Part shown: piece after piece, positions 10,879-20,200 of the stretch
Layout: each line of letters begins with the position of its first letter
Position numbering within the stretch: position 1 is the stretch's first letter
Assembly: GCF_001741865.1 (NCBI RefSeq)
Contig: NZ_CP017147.1
Coordinates: 6,253,001-6,317,000 of the forward strand
Source: Bosea vaviloviae
GTDB taxonomy: Bacteria > Pseudomonadota > Alphaproteobacteria > Rhizobiales > Beijerinckiaceae
DNA: 64,000 nucleotides
Reading direction: 5' to 3'
Program-made: the position numbers and the translations under genes
The notes under the pieces: generated by a model
Seen by the model: the letters and a program-made list of their open reading frames with translations, nothing else
What the model was told of the DNA's origin: nothing
The model's database searches: none

Positions 10879-12084
10879 ATGCCGATGACCACTCTCGACC
10901 TCCCCCTTTCCGGCATCCGCGTGCTCGATCTCTCGCGCATCCTCGCCGGGCCCTGGTGCGGCCAGGTCCTGGCCGATCTCGGCGCCGAGGTGATCAAGGT
11001 CGAGCATCCCTTGCGCGGCGACGACACGCGTGACTGGGGCTTTCGGCTGGGCGAGCGCAACACCTGCTATTTCAACAGCGTCAACCGCAACAAGCGCTCG
11101 ATCGGCGTCGATGTCGGCAAGCCCGAGGGGCTGGCGATCGTGCGCGACCTCGCCGCCAGGAGCGACGTGCTGATCCAGAACTTCAAGACCGGCGGCGCCG
11201 ACAAGCTCGGGCTCGGCTACGAGGCGCTGAGCGCGCTCAACCCCGGCCTGATCTACTGCTCGATCGCCGGCTACGGCTCGGATGGGCCGGAGGCCTCGCG
11301 CCCCGGCTACGACCTCGTCATCCAGGGCGAATCCGGGCTGATGGGCATGAACGGCAATGACGACCAGCCGCCGCTGAAATTCGGCGTCGCCATCGTCGAC
11401 CTCTTCACCGGGCAATATTCGGCCCAGGCCGTGCTCGCTGCGCTGATCCAGCGCGGACGCACCGGCAAGGGCCGGCATATCGAGATGGCGCTGTTCGATT
11501 GCGGCCTCTCGGTCACCTCCTATTACGGTTTGGAAGCTCTGGCATTGGGCGAGAACCCGCCACGCTACGGCAACGCCCATCCCTCGATCGTGCCCTATGG
11601 CGTCTTCGACGCCGCCGATGGCCCGCTCGTCATCACCGTCGGCAACAACGCCCAGTATGAGCGCTTCTGCCGGATCGTGATCGAGCGGCCGGACCTGGCG
11701 GAGGATGCGCGTTTCGCCACCAACCTGCTGCGCACCCAGAACCGCCCGGAGCTGCTGCCGATGATCGAGGCGGAGCTGAGGGCGAGGCCGCGCGCGCTGC
11801 TGCTGCAACGGCTCGCCGCGGGCGGCATTCCCTGCGGCGAGGTGCTGGGCCTGAACCAGGCGCTGCGCTCGCCGCGCGCAACACAGGCCGGCATGGTCAG
11901 CGACGACGCCGGCAATGCCGACACGCCCGCCGTGCTCGCCCCGCCCTACCGCCTCGACGGCAAGCGCGCGCCCCTGCGCCACCGCCCACCGGGATTGGGG
12001 CAGGATACGGATGCGGTGCTGGGGGAGCTGGGCCTCGACGGGCCCCGCATCACGGCTTTGCGGCAAACCGGGGCAATTGCCTGA
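10879..12084 (+). CDS. Class III CoA-transferase (CaiB/BaiF family)
   Basis: A 401-residue enzyme that moves CoA between carboxylic acids. It starts with the family pattern GIRVLDLSRILAGPWCGQVL and contains SVNRNKRSIGVD, GYGSDGP and VAIVDLFTGQYSAQAVL. Asp174 in the last motif corresponds to the catalytic aspartate that forms the acyl-aspartyl anhydride in formyl-CoA transferase. It begins one base after the GNAT stop and closes the plus-strand operon. With the CoA ligase at the far end of the locus, the pathway has two ways of making a CoA ester. Substrates are not predictable from the sequence. Confidence 0.9.
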   Translation: MPMTTLDLPLSGIRVLDLSRILAGPWCGQVLADLGAEVIKVEHPLRGDDTRDWGFRLGERNTCYFNSVNRNKRSIGVDVGKPEGLAIVRDLAARSDVLIQNFKTGGADKLGLGYEALSALNPGLIYCSIAGYGSDGPEASRPGYDLVIQGESGLMGMNGNDDQPPLKFGVAIVDLFTGQYSAQAVLAALIQRGRTGKGRHIEMALFDCGLSVTSYYGLEALALGENPPRYGNAHPSIVPYGVFDAADGPLVITVGNNAQYERFCRIVIERPDLAEDARFATNLLRTQNRPELLPMIEAELRARPRALLLQRLAAGGIPCGEVLGLNQALRSPRATQAGMVSDDAGNADTPAVLAPPYRLDGKRAPLRHRPPGLGQDTDAVLGELGLDGPRITALRQTGAIA

Positions 12085-12096
12085 GTGCAAGCCCGC

Positions 12097-12177
12097 CGTC
12101 ATTGCGAGCGCAGCGAAGCAATCCAGCCTCGTAGAGCGCGGCGGCCCCTGGATTGCTTCGCTGCGCTCGCAATGACG
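12097..12177. repeat. Palindromic intergenic repeat, family B (perfect 30-bp arms)
   Basis: An 81-bp palindrome beginning CGTCATTGCGAGCGCAGCGA and ending with its exact complement. The arms are 30 bp with no mismatch, separated by 21 bp. It sits between the convergent CoA-transferase and tctA genes and leaves only a few bases on either side, so it likely serves as a bidirectional terminator. A longer relative is at 24895-25016. Confidence 0.9.
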
Positions 12178-12181
12178 AGCT

Positions 12182-13687
12182 TCAAGCCGCCACCGCCCGC
12201 CGCTCCCGCATCTTCTCCATCGTCCAGGAGAACACCGGCCAGAGCAGCGCGGCAAACGTCATCGCCGCCAGCACGCTCGACACCGAACGGCTGAAGAAGG
12301 GCAGGATCGAGCCGTCCGACTTGATCAGCGAGGTGACGAAGCTCTGCTCCACCATCGTGCCCATGACGATGCCCAGCACCAGGGCCGCGACCGGATAGCC
12401 GTTCTTCTCCATCACGAAGCCGAGCAGTCCGAAGCAGGCGACGCAATAGACCGCGAACAGGTTGTTGCCCGCCGTGGCGAAGGCCCCGACCGCACAGAAC
12501 ACCATGATCACCGGCATCACCGCCGAGCGCGGCGCGCCGACGACGAAGCTCGCGCCCCGGATCATCATGATGCCGAGCGGGATCATGATGATGTTGGCCA
12601 GGATGAAGATGATGTAGAGCGCGTACATGCTGGACGCCTGCTCGGTGAACAGCGTCGGCCCCGGATTGAGCCCTTTCATGTAGAGCACGCCGATGGCGAT
12701 GGCGGTGATCGTGTCGCCGGGAATGCCGAAGAGCAGCGCCGGCACCCAGCCCGAGGCGAGCGAGGCGTTGTTGCTTGCGCCGGCCTCGATCAGGCCCTCG
12801 GGATGGCCGGTGCCGAATTTCTCGGGCGTCTTCGAAAAGCGTTTCGACATCGCGTAGCTGACCCAGGCCGCCATGTCGGCGCCCGCGCCCGGCAGCACGC
12901 CGATGATGATGCCGACGATGTTCCCGCGCGTCTGCTGCTTGGGATATTGCTTCGTCAGCTCCCATTGCCCCTTGAGGATGCTGCCGAGCCGCCGATGCGG
13001 CAGCTTCGGCGGCTCGCGCTCGGTCAGCGCGCGCATCACCTCGGCCAGCGCGAAGACGCCGACCAGCGCCGGGATCGGCTCGATGCCGCCGAGCATGTCC
13101 GTCGAGCCGAAGGTGAAGCGTGCGACGCCACCTGGATTATCGATGCCGATGCAGGTGATCAGCAGGCCGAGCAGCATCGAGGCGATCGCCTTGATCGGCG
13201 AGGAACGCGCCACCAGCGTCGCGCACATCAGGCCGAGCAGAGCGAGCCAGAAATTCTCATAGGTCGAGAAGGAGAGCGCGAATTCGGCCAGAACGGGCGC
13301 CAGGATCATCAGCGACAGCGTCCCGGCGATGCCGCCGAGCGCGGAGAACCAGAGGCAGATGCCCAGCGCCGTCTCGGCCTGGCCCTTGCGCGTCATCGCA
13401 TAGGCTTCATCGGTATAGGCGGCCGAGGCCGGCGTGCCGGGAATACGCAGCAGGCAACCTGGAATATCGCCGGAGAAGATTGCCATGGCCGAGGCCGTGA
13501 TGATCGTGGCGACGGCCGCGATCGGCGAGAGGTAAAAGGTCACCGGCACCAGGAGCGCGGTCGCCATCGTCGCGGAGAGGCCGGGCAGCGCCCCCACCGT
13601 CAGCCCGTAGAAGGCGGAGGCGACGATCGCGATCAGCACGTCGGGCGCGAAGACCAGCCCGAAGGCCTGGACGATGGTGTTCATCAT
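12182..13687 (-). CDS. tctA: Tripartite tricarboxylate transporter, large permease TctA
   Basis: A 501-residue polytopic membrane protein, the main channel of a TTT secondary importer for tricarboxylate or similar acids. Conserved stretches are GLTVGALPGLSATMATALLV, IPGTPASAAYTDEAYAMTRKG, IIIGVLPGAGADMAAWVSYA and GEGLIEAGASNNAS-like EGLIEAGASNNASLASGWVP. About ten hydrophobic helices are visible. The start is set at 13687 (MMNTIVQAF), which gives the usual family length. A frame extension to 13717 lacks a ribosome-binding site. The gene follows tctB with four bases between, and no separate promoter is evident. Confidence 0.92.
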   Translation of the reverse strand: MMNTIVQAFGLVFAPDVLIAIVASAFYGLTVGALPGLSATMATALLVPVTFYLSPIAAVATIITASAMAIFSGDIPGCLLRIPGTPASAAYTDEAYAMTRKGQAETALGICLWFSALGGIAGTLSLMILAPVLAEFALSFSTYENFWLALLGLMCATLVARSSPIKAIASMLLGLLITCIGIDNPGGVARFTFGSTDMLGGIEPIPALVGVFALAEVMRALTEREPPKLPHRRLGSILKGQWELTKQYPKQQTRGNIVGIIIGVLPGAGADMAAWVSYAMSKRFSKTPEKFGTGHPEGLIEAGASNNASLASGWVPALLFGIPGDTITAIAIGVLYMKGLNPGPTLFTEQASSMYALYIIFILANIIMIPLGIMMIRGASFVVGAPRSAVMPVIMVFCAVGAFATAGNNLFAVYCVACFGLLGFVMEKNGYPVAALVLGIVMGTMVEQSFVTSLIKSDGSILPFFSRSVSSVLAAMTFAALLWPVFSWTMEKMRERRAVAA

Positions 13688-13691
13688 CGCA

Positions 13692-14183
13692 TCACCATGG
13701 GAAAGGCAGGAGGCCACCGGGCAACGGCACCCGCAGCAGCTTCAGGAAGATCAGGTTGACGATGAAGGGCGCGATCAGGGCGAGCGGCACCGCAAGCTTC
13801 GCCTTCGCCCCGAAGGCGAAGCTTGCGACGAGCACCATGATCGCCGCCGTCGGCAGGAAGCCGAGCGGCTCGGAAGCGAGCGCGTAGAAGAAGACGAGGC
13901 CGGGCGGCAGCAAGGCGAGCCAGGAACGCCAGGCCGGCAATGGCTCCAGCATCTCGGGCGCGGAGTGATTGACGACATCGGCCTCCGCGACCTCCTCGAA
14001 ATGCCGGCCGACGCCCAGGATGATCAGCGCGCCGCAGATCGCGAGGCCAGCCCCCACGACCATCGGAAAGGCCGATGGCCCGACCTGCTGGCCCGGCACG
14101 GGAGGCAGTTTCGAGCCATAGAAGAACGCCACCGAGCCGAGCGTTGCAATCACGGCTCCGGTGATACGGTCGGACAGTTGCAT
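13692..14183 (-). CDS. tctB: Tripartite tricarboxylate transporter, small permease TctB
   Basis: A 163-residue membrane protein with four hydrophobic helices, the small and poorly conserved membrane subunit of TTT systems. It begins MQLSDRITGAVIATLGSVAF and ends with LIFLKLLRVPLPGGLLPFPW, a typical TctB C-terminus. GAGG lies eight bases before the ATG. It stands between the binding-protein gene (tctC, about 100 bases upstream) and tctA. Identification rests as much on the tctC-tctB-tctA order as on sequence. Confidence 0.88.
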   Translation of the reverse strand: MQLSDRITGAVIATLGSVAFFYGSKLPPVPGQQVGPSAFPMVVGAGLAICGALIILGVGRHFEEVAEADVVNHSAPEMLEPLPAWRSWLALLPPGLVFFYALASEPLGFLPTAAIMVLVASFAFGAKAKLAVPLALIAPFIVNLIFLKLLRVPLPGGLLPFPW

Positions 14184-14285
14184 CGCGGCAACCTCATCAT
14201 GTCAGGTGATCGAGAAGCGAAAGCACCGGAGCCGCTCGCGAGCGGCATCCGGTGCGACGTCAGGATGCGCGCTTAGCTGGCCCGC

Positions 14286-15278
14286 TCAGCTCTTGGCGAG
14301 GCCCGCCGCCTTCATGGCCGAGGCCATCGCCTTGTCGCCCTCATCCATGAACGCCGTGAAGCCGGCCTGGTCGGCGAACTTCATGCCGAAGCCGCGCGAG
14401 TTCATGAAGTCCTGGTACTCCTTGGAGTCGAAGGCCTTCTTCAGCGAGGCGACGAGCTTGGCCTGGATCTCGGCCGGCAGTCCCTTGGGGCCGGCGATGC
14501 CGCGCCAGGCGCCGACAGAGTAGTTGATGCCGAGCGTCTCGTTCAGCGTCGGCACATCCTTGAACTGCGGGTTGCGCTCCTTCGCCATGATGGCGAGCGC
14601 CCTGGCCTTTCCCGCATCGATCATGGCCCGCGCCTCGGGCACCGAGCAGGTGACGATGTCGAGGCCGCCGGCCGCCAGGTCCTGCATGCCGGGAGCCGCG
14701 CCGTTCGACGGCACCCAGGCGACATGATCGGGCTTCAGGCCCATGGCGACGAGCCAACCGATCAGCGCCAGGTGCCAGATGCCGCCCTGGCCGGTACCGG
14801 ACGCCTTGAGCTTGCCGGGAGGCGCGGCCTTGATCGCCTCCGCCAGCGCCTTGATGTCCTTATAGGGGCTCGCCGCGTTCACCTGGACGCCCGGCGGGTC
14901 TTCATTCATCAGCGCCAGCGGCACATAGCTCGTCGGCTTGAGCTCGGTCAGGCCCTGATGATGCATCATCGAGATCTCGACGGTGAGCATGCCGATCGTG
15001 TAGCCGTCGGGCGCGGCCGTCGCGATCGCGGAATGACCGACGACACCGGAGCCGCCGGTGCGGTTGACCACATTGACCGGCTGACCCAGATCCTTCTCCA
15101 GGAGCTGGGCAACGATGCGGGCCGTCGCATCCGTGCCGCCGCCCGCGCCCCATGGACAGATCAAGGTCAGCGGGCGCGCCGGCCAGTTGCCCTGGGCGAT
15201 CGCGGGGCGCGCGAGCAGTCCCGTCGCGCCGGCGACCGCCGCGCCTTTGATAAGCATGCGTCTGCTGATGTCGCTCAT
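14286..15278 (-). CDS. tctC: Tripartite tricarboxylate transporter substrate-binding protein TctC (Bug family)
   Basis: A 330-residue periplasmic solute receptor. The N-terminus has a twin-arginine-like leader (SRRMLIKGAAVAGATGLLA, cleaved at RPAIAQG), so export may use the Tat route. The Bug-family start WPARPLTLICPWGAGGGTDA and the GSGVVGHSAIATAAPDGYT loop are clear. The start at 15278 is supported by GGGGAGGAAATTCTC before the ATG, and longer starts are rejected. It leads the tctCBA operon. Bug receptors bind citrate, aromatic acids, glutamate and others. The ligand here is unknown, but it is next to another acid catabolic locus. Confidence 0.9.
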   Translation of the reverse strand: MSDISRRMLIKGAAVAGATGLLARPAIAQGNWPARPLTLICPWGAGGGTDATARIVAQLLEKDLGQPVNVVNRTGGSGVVGHSAIATAAPDGYTIGMLTVEISMMHHQGLTELKPTSYVPLALMNEDPPGVQVNAASPYKDIKALAEAIKAAPPGKLKASGTGQGGIWHLALIGWLVAMGLKPDHVAWVPSNGAAPGMQDLAAGGLDIVTCSVPEARAMIDAGKARALAIMAKERNPQFKDVPTLNETLGINYSVGAWRGIAGPKGLPAEIQAKLVASLKKAFDSKEYQDFMNSRGFGMKFADQAGFTAFMDEGDKAMASAMKAAGLAKS

Positions 15279-15404
15279 GAGAATTTCCTCCCCTAATCGA
15301 TTTAGCTGCTGAGCGCTCCTCGGCCGGAAGGCGGGGCGCTCTTGAGATACGCGGACTATCTGAGCCGATTGTCGGCCCCGAGACAACTGCCTTTGCGGAA
15401 GATC

Positions 15405-16859
15405 CTACAATCCGCAGATGACGGGCAGGACCGACTTGCCGACCCTCTCGACGATCCGGCCGGTGCTGAGCTCGCCGCCGGCAACGGCTGCGGCAAGCGA
15501 GAGCCCCGCCTTCGCGATCGCGGCCTGCAAGGCCGCAGCGTCCGCCACCGCATAGGCCCGCTGCGGTGCGACGCCAGCGATCAGGATCTTGTCGGAGGGG
15601 TTGGCTGTGACCAGCCCTGCCAGCCTGCCCTGCCGGTCGAAAACCGGGCTGCCGGCCTGGCCCGGCTGGAGCGGCGCGAACACGGCCGCATTCGCCCCGA
15701 TCCGGACAGCTTGCCCTGGCAAGGCGAGGGCGGCACGCTTGCCGGCATCATCGCCGAACGCCACCAGGACGAGGTTTTCGCGTTCGCCCAGCGCCTCGGA
15801 GCGGGACCCGAGCGCGGTCAGCCCCGGCCCGCCATCGAGATCGAGCAAGGCAAGCCCGCTCGCATCATCCTTGGCGCGCAGCCGCGCCGGACGCCCGCCG
15901 ACCCGCAGCGAGCGGCAGCCGTCGATCGCGGACGCCGCCGTGGCCACGACCTTGTCCGATATGACGAGGCCGACGCCATAGCGCTCGGTCGGGGCCGCGA
16001 CCGGGCGAACGATCGGAGACGACGAGCCCGCGACGCTGGCGATAGCGCTCGCCGGGCTCGCCGGCGCAGGCCCGGTCGGGAAGGGTTCGAAACTCCCGGC
16101 GATGGCGATCACCAGCTTGTCGACGCTTGCCGAAAGCACCTTGTCATAGCCGATCGAGAAGCCGCGCAGGCCTTGCGGCCCCGACGCCAGCCGGCGGTAG
16201 AACTTGCCCGTGGCGGTCTCGCCGGTGACCACGAAGAAGTCCGGGCGCAGCAATTTGTAGGTGATCTTGCGGCCCGGATTGTTTGGGTTGACCAGGGTCG
16301 CCTTCTCGAAGACCGAGTCCAGCGTCTCGCCCGGCGGGCTCGCGGTCGCATCGAGCGTGATCTTGCCGTCGGCGCTCTGCCAACGGCTGCCTCCGGTCGG
16401 CGTCGCCTCGCGCTTGGGCAGCACCTTTTCAGGAATGCCGATCCGCATGCCGGTGCGTGCGTCATCGATCAGGCGAAACCCCGCCGCCTCGCGCGCGCCG
16501 CGCGCCGCTTGTGCAAGCGCTGCGCGCTCGGCCGGCGAGAGCACGCCATTGGGCTCGCCGCGCCCGGCCTTCAGCGCATTGATGGCGCGGAAGGTCAGCG
16601 GTCCATAGGAGCCGCTCACCGCCGCGTTGAACAGGCCGGCCCAGATCAGATCGGTCTGAATCGCCTTGCGCTCGGCCTCGGGCAGCGCCTCGAAACTCGC
16701 CTGGGCCGCGGCGAGCTGAGGATTGGGAGCCGGGGCGGGAGCCTGCGCCAGCGCCGTTGGCGGCAGGAACGCCAGGACAGGAGCGGCCAAGGCAGGAGCC
16801 GCCAGCACCAGTCGCAACCCCACGGTCCGTCCGAAACGGAATCTGATCGCATTCGCCAT
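15405..16859 (-). CDS. Trypsin-like protease-fold protein with apparently lost catalytic triad
   Basis: A 484-residue secreted protein (signal peptide ending TALAQA). Residues about 45-115 (FEALPEAERKAIQTDLIW ... GVLSPAERAALAQ) resemble a peptidoglycan-binding-like helical domain. The C-terminal 190 residues follow a trypsin/HtrA fold. At each catalytic position another residue is present: AAS (Ser310) where AAH is expected, SGLALL (Gly335) where SDIALL is expected, and PGQAGSPV (Ala402) where PGNSGG is expected. It is therefore probably a pseudoprotease, used for binding. This rests on alignment by eye. The start at 16859 gives a proper signal peptide and follows GGGGGCG. It is divergent from the macroglobulin gene. 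Confidence 0.7.
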   Translation of the reverse strand: MANAIRFRFGRTVGLRLVLAAPALAAPVLAFLPPTALAQAPAPAPNPQLAAAQASFEALPEAERKAIQTDLIWAGLFNAAVSGSYGPLTFRAINALKAGRGEPNGVLSPAERAALAQAARGAREAAGFRLIDDARTGMRIGIPEKVLPKREATPTGGSRWQSADGKITLDATASPPGETLDSVFEKATLVNPNNPGRKITYKLLRPDFFVVTGETATGKFYRRLASGPQGLRGFSIGYDKVLSASVDKLVIAIAGSFEPFPTGPAPASPASAIASVAGSSSPIVRPVAAPTERYGVGLVISDKVVATAASAIDGCRSLRVGGRPARLRAKDDASGLALLDLDGGPGLTALGSRSEALGERENLVLVAFGDDAGKRAALALPGQAVRIGANAAVFAPLQPGQAGSPVFDRQGRLAGLVTANPSDKILIAGVAPQRAYAVADAAALQAAIAKAGLSLAAAVAGGELSTGRIVERVGKSVLPVICGL

Positions 16860-17200
16860 TGCGCGCCCCCAAGCAAAGAGGCCGCATTGAGCGTCAGATC
16901 GTGCCCGCCCGCAACTGCGATGACGAAGCGGAACAAGACAAGTGAGAGGCCTTTTCGTCATGGTCGGCTTGTCCCGAGCATGACGTCATCCTTTGGCGAG
17001 AGATGCATTCAAGACGTGGATGCCCGCAGCAACGGCGCGCATGATGGAAAGTTCAGTCCTTTTATCCGGCAGCCCGCCACCTTTCGCATTGCGCCGGCAA
17101 GCGCCGGTGCTAGCTTGCCCGCGGGCTCAGAGCTGTCATCGGGCGGACGCGGATCGCGCCGAGATTGACGTGCACGATCGACCGAAGAGGACATAAGACC
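16860..17200. other. Intergenic region between pseudoprotease and macroglobulin genes
   Basis: A 341-bp divergent gap. It contains a diverged family C repeat (16956-17046) and otherwise GC-rich sequence. AGAGGA lies before the macroglobulin ATG. No convincing sigma-70 promoter, operator or small gene was recognised. Confidence 0.6.
16956..17046. repeat. Palindromic intergenic repeat, family C (degenerate copy)
   Basis: Starts CGTCATGGTCGGCTTGTCCC and holds the family core CAAGACGTGGATGC, but the second arm has decayed (CGCGCATGATGG). Better copies are at 22631-22724, 34456-34548 and 43361-43452. Confidence 0.7.
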
Positions 17201-20200
17201 ATGACCCTGCTCGCCCGTCTCGCCTTGCTTTTCGGTCTGGCGCTCGCGGCGCAGCCGGCCTTCGCCCAGAAGGCCTATGTCCGCAACGACCTCGCCGCCG
17301 ACGGGCAGCGGCTGGAGGAGCGCTTGAAGCGCGAGGTCTCGGTCAGCGGCAGGCAGGCGACTGAGGCCCTGCGGATCGGCGCCTCCGCACTCGCCCGCGG
17401 CGATGCCCGCGCCGCCTTGCCCCAGGCCAATGCCGCCGTCGTCGCCGAGCCCAACAACGCCGCCGCATGGCGCCTGATGGCGAATGCGGCCAACGCGATC
17501 GAACCGCGCGACTATCGCGAGCGCTGGGAACTGCGCGAACGCGCCATCTCGGCCGCCTATCTTGCCTATCAGCGCGCCAGCTCGCGCCCCGAGGAGGCCG
17601 CCTCGCTCGGCGTGCTGGCCCGCACCTTCGAGAAGAACGAGCTCTGGCGGCCGGCGCTGACGACCTATCGGCTGAGCCTCGACCTCGCCGACAATGCCGG
17701 CCTGCGCACCACCTATGAGAGCCTGCGCGAGAAGCGCGGCTTCCGCATCCTCTCCAACAAGGTCGATGCCGACGCCGCCTCGCCCCGCGCCTGTTTCGAG
17801 TTCTCGGAGCCGCTGGCGCGCGGCCGCGTCGATTTCGCACCTTATGTCGCGATCTCCGGCGGCAGAAGCACGCAAGGATCGGGCGATTTCGCCGTCAGCG
17901 CCGAGGAGCGCCAGATCTGCGTCGACGGGCTGCGCCATGGCGAGCGCTACGCCTTCGTCATCCGCCAGGGTGTGCCCTCGGCGATTCCCGACGAGAAGCT
18001 GCTGAAATCGGCCGATTACGAGGTCTATGTCCGCGACCGCACGCCTTCGGTGCGCTTCACCGGCAAGAACTACGTGCTGCCGCGCACCGGCCAGCAGGGC
18101 ATCCCCGTCGTCTCCGTCAACGCCGACCGGCTCGACCTCGAGGTCATGCGCATCGGCGATCGCAACCTGATCAACTCGGTCCACTCCGACGATTTTCTCG
18201 GCCAGCTCGGCTCCTCTGCCTCGAAGCAGATCGCCAGCGACAAGGGCCAAAGCGTCTGGACCGGCTCGATGGAGGTGAAGTCCGAACCGAACAAGGACGT
18301 GATCACGGCCTTCCCGGTGATCGAGGCCGTCGGGCGCCTGCAGCCCGGCGTCTATGTGATGTTCGCCAAGCCGACCGGCGGCAAGGTGGCGGCAGCGCAG
18401 ACTGATTCCGACAGCGACTATGACGACGGCACGACGCGCGCGACGCAATGGTTCGTCGTCTCCGACCTCGGCCTGACCTCCTTCTCCGGGCCCGACGGCG
18501 TGCATGTGCTGGTGCGCTCGCTCGCCGACGCCGCGCCCGTCGCCAATGCCGAACTCAGGCTGCTCGCCCGCAACAACGAGGTGCTGGGGACAGTGCGCTC
18601 CGACGCCAATGGCTATGCTCGCTTCGATGCCGGGCTGGGCAAGGGCCAGGGCGGCAACGCGCCGGGCCTCGTCACCGCGTTGCTGGGCGAGGATTACGGC
18701 TTCCTCGATCTGAAGCAGACGGCGTTCGATCTCTCCGATCGCGGCGTCAAGGGTCGCGTCGCGCCCGCGGGCCTCGACGCCTATCTCTACACCGAGCGCG
18801 GCGTCTACCGCTCCGGCGAGACGGTCTATCTGACCAGCCTCCTGCGCGACGCCAAGGGCGCGGCCGTGACCGGCCTGCCATTGACCATCGTGGTCAAGCG
18901 GCCCGACGGCGTCGAGTATCGCCGCCGCCAGGTCGAAGATCAGGGTGCCGGCGGCCGGGCCCATTCGATCCCGCTGTTCTCGGGCGCGCAGACCGGAACC
19001 TGGCGTGTCCAGGCCTATGCCGATCCGAAGGGCCCCGCGATCGGCGAGGCCTCCTTCCTGGTCGAGGATTATGTTCCCGAGCGCCTGGAATTGACCCTGA
19101 CGCCCAAAACCCCGTTGCTGCAGGCGGGCGAGCCGGCCGAGATCGACGTCAACGCGCGCTACCTCTACGGCGCGCCGGGCTCCGAGCTCGACGTCAACGG
19201 CTCGATGACCATCCGCTCTGCCGCCCAAAGCGCGATCCCCGGCTTCGCCGGCTATCAGGTCGGCCTTACCGACGAGGAGTTCCAGCCGGTCCAGACCGAT
19301 TTCGAGGAAAGCACCACGACCGACGCCTCCGGCAAGGTCACGGTCTCCAACCCTGTCGCCCAGCCCGAGACCAACCGCCCGCTCGAGGCGGAGTTCACCA
19401 TCCGCGTCGGCGAGCCTGGCGGGCGCGCCATCGCTCGTTCCGTGACGCTGCCGATCGTGCCCAAGGGCGCGGCGCTCGGCATCAAGGCGCTGTTCAAGGA
19501 CGGCGAGCTCGGCAACGGCCAGACCGCCGGCTTCGAGGTCATCATGGCCAATGGCGACGGCCGTCGCCTCGCGCGGCCCGGGGTGAAATGGACCTTGTCC
19601 AAGGTCACCCGCAACTATCAATGGTTCTTTCAGGACGGGCGTTGGAATTTTGAGGGCGTGAAGCAGACCCGCCGCGTCGCCGATGGCGAGCTCACGGTCA
19701 GCGCCAATGCCGCCGCCTCGATCTCGGCTCCGGTGCAATGGGGCAATTACCGCCTCGACGTCGCCGCGGACGGCCCCGATTCCACCGAGAGCTCGCTGTC
19801 CTTCACCGTCGGCTACGAGGCCGACAAGACCGCCGATACGCCTGATGTCCTCGACGTCGCGCTCGACAAGAACGCCTACGCCAATGGCGAGACCATGCAG
19901 GTGCGCCTGGCGCCGCGCTTCGCCGGCAAGGCGACGCTCGCGGTGATCAGCGACCGCGTCAACGAGATCCGCACCATCGATGTCGCGGCCGGCGGCGCGA
20001 CGGCCTCGATCCCGGTCAAGGCCGAATGGGGCGCGAGCGCCTATCTCGTCGTGCTGGCGCACCGCCCGATGGACACCGCCGCCCAGCGCCTGCCCGGCCG
20101 CGCCATCGGCCTGTCCTGGTTCGCCATCGGCAAGGAGAACCGCACGCTCGCCATCGATCTCGGCGCGCCGCCCCTGGTACGCCCGCAGACGACGCTCTCC

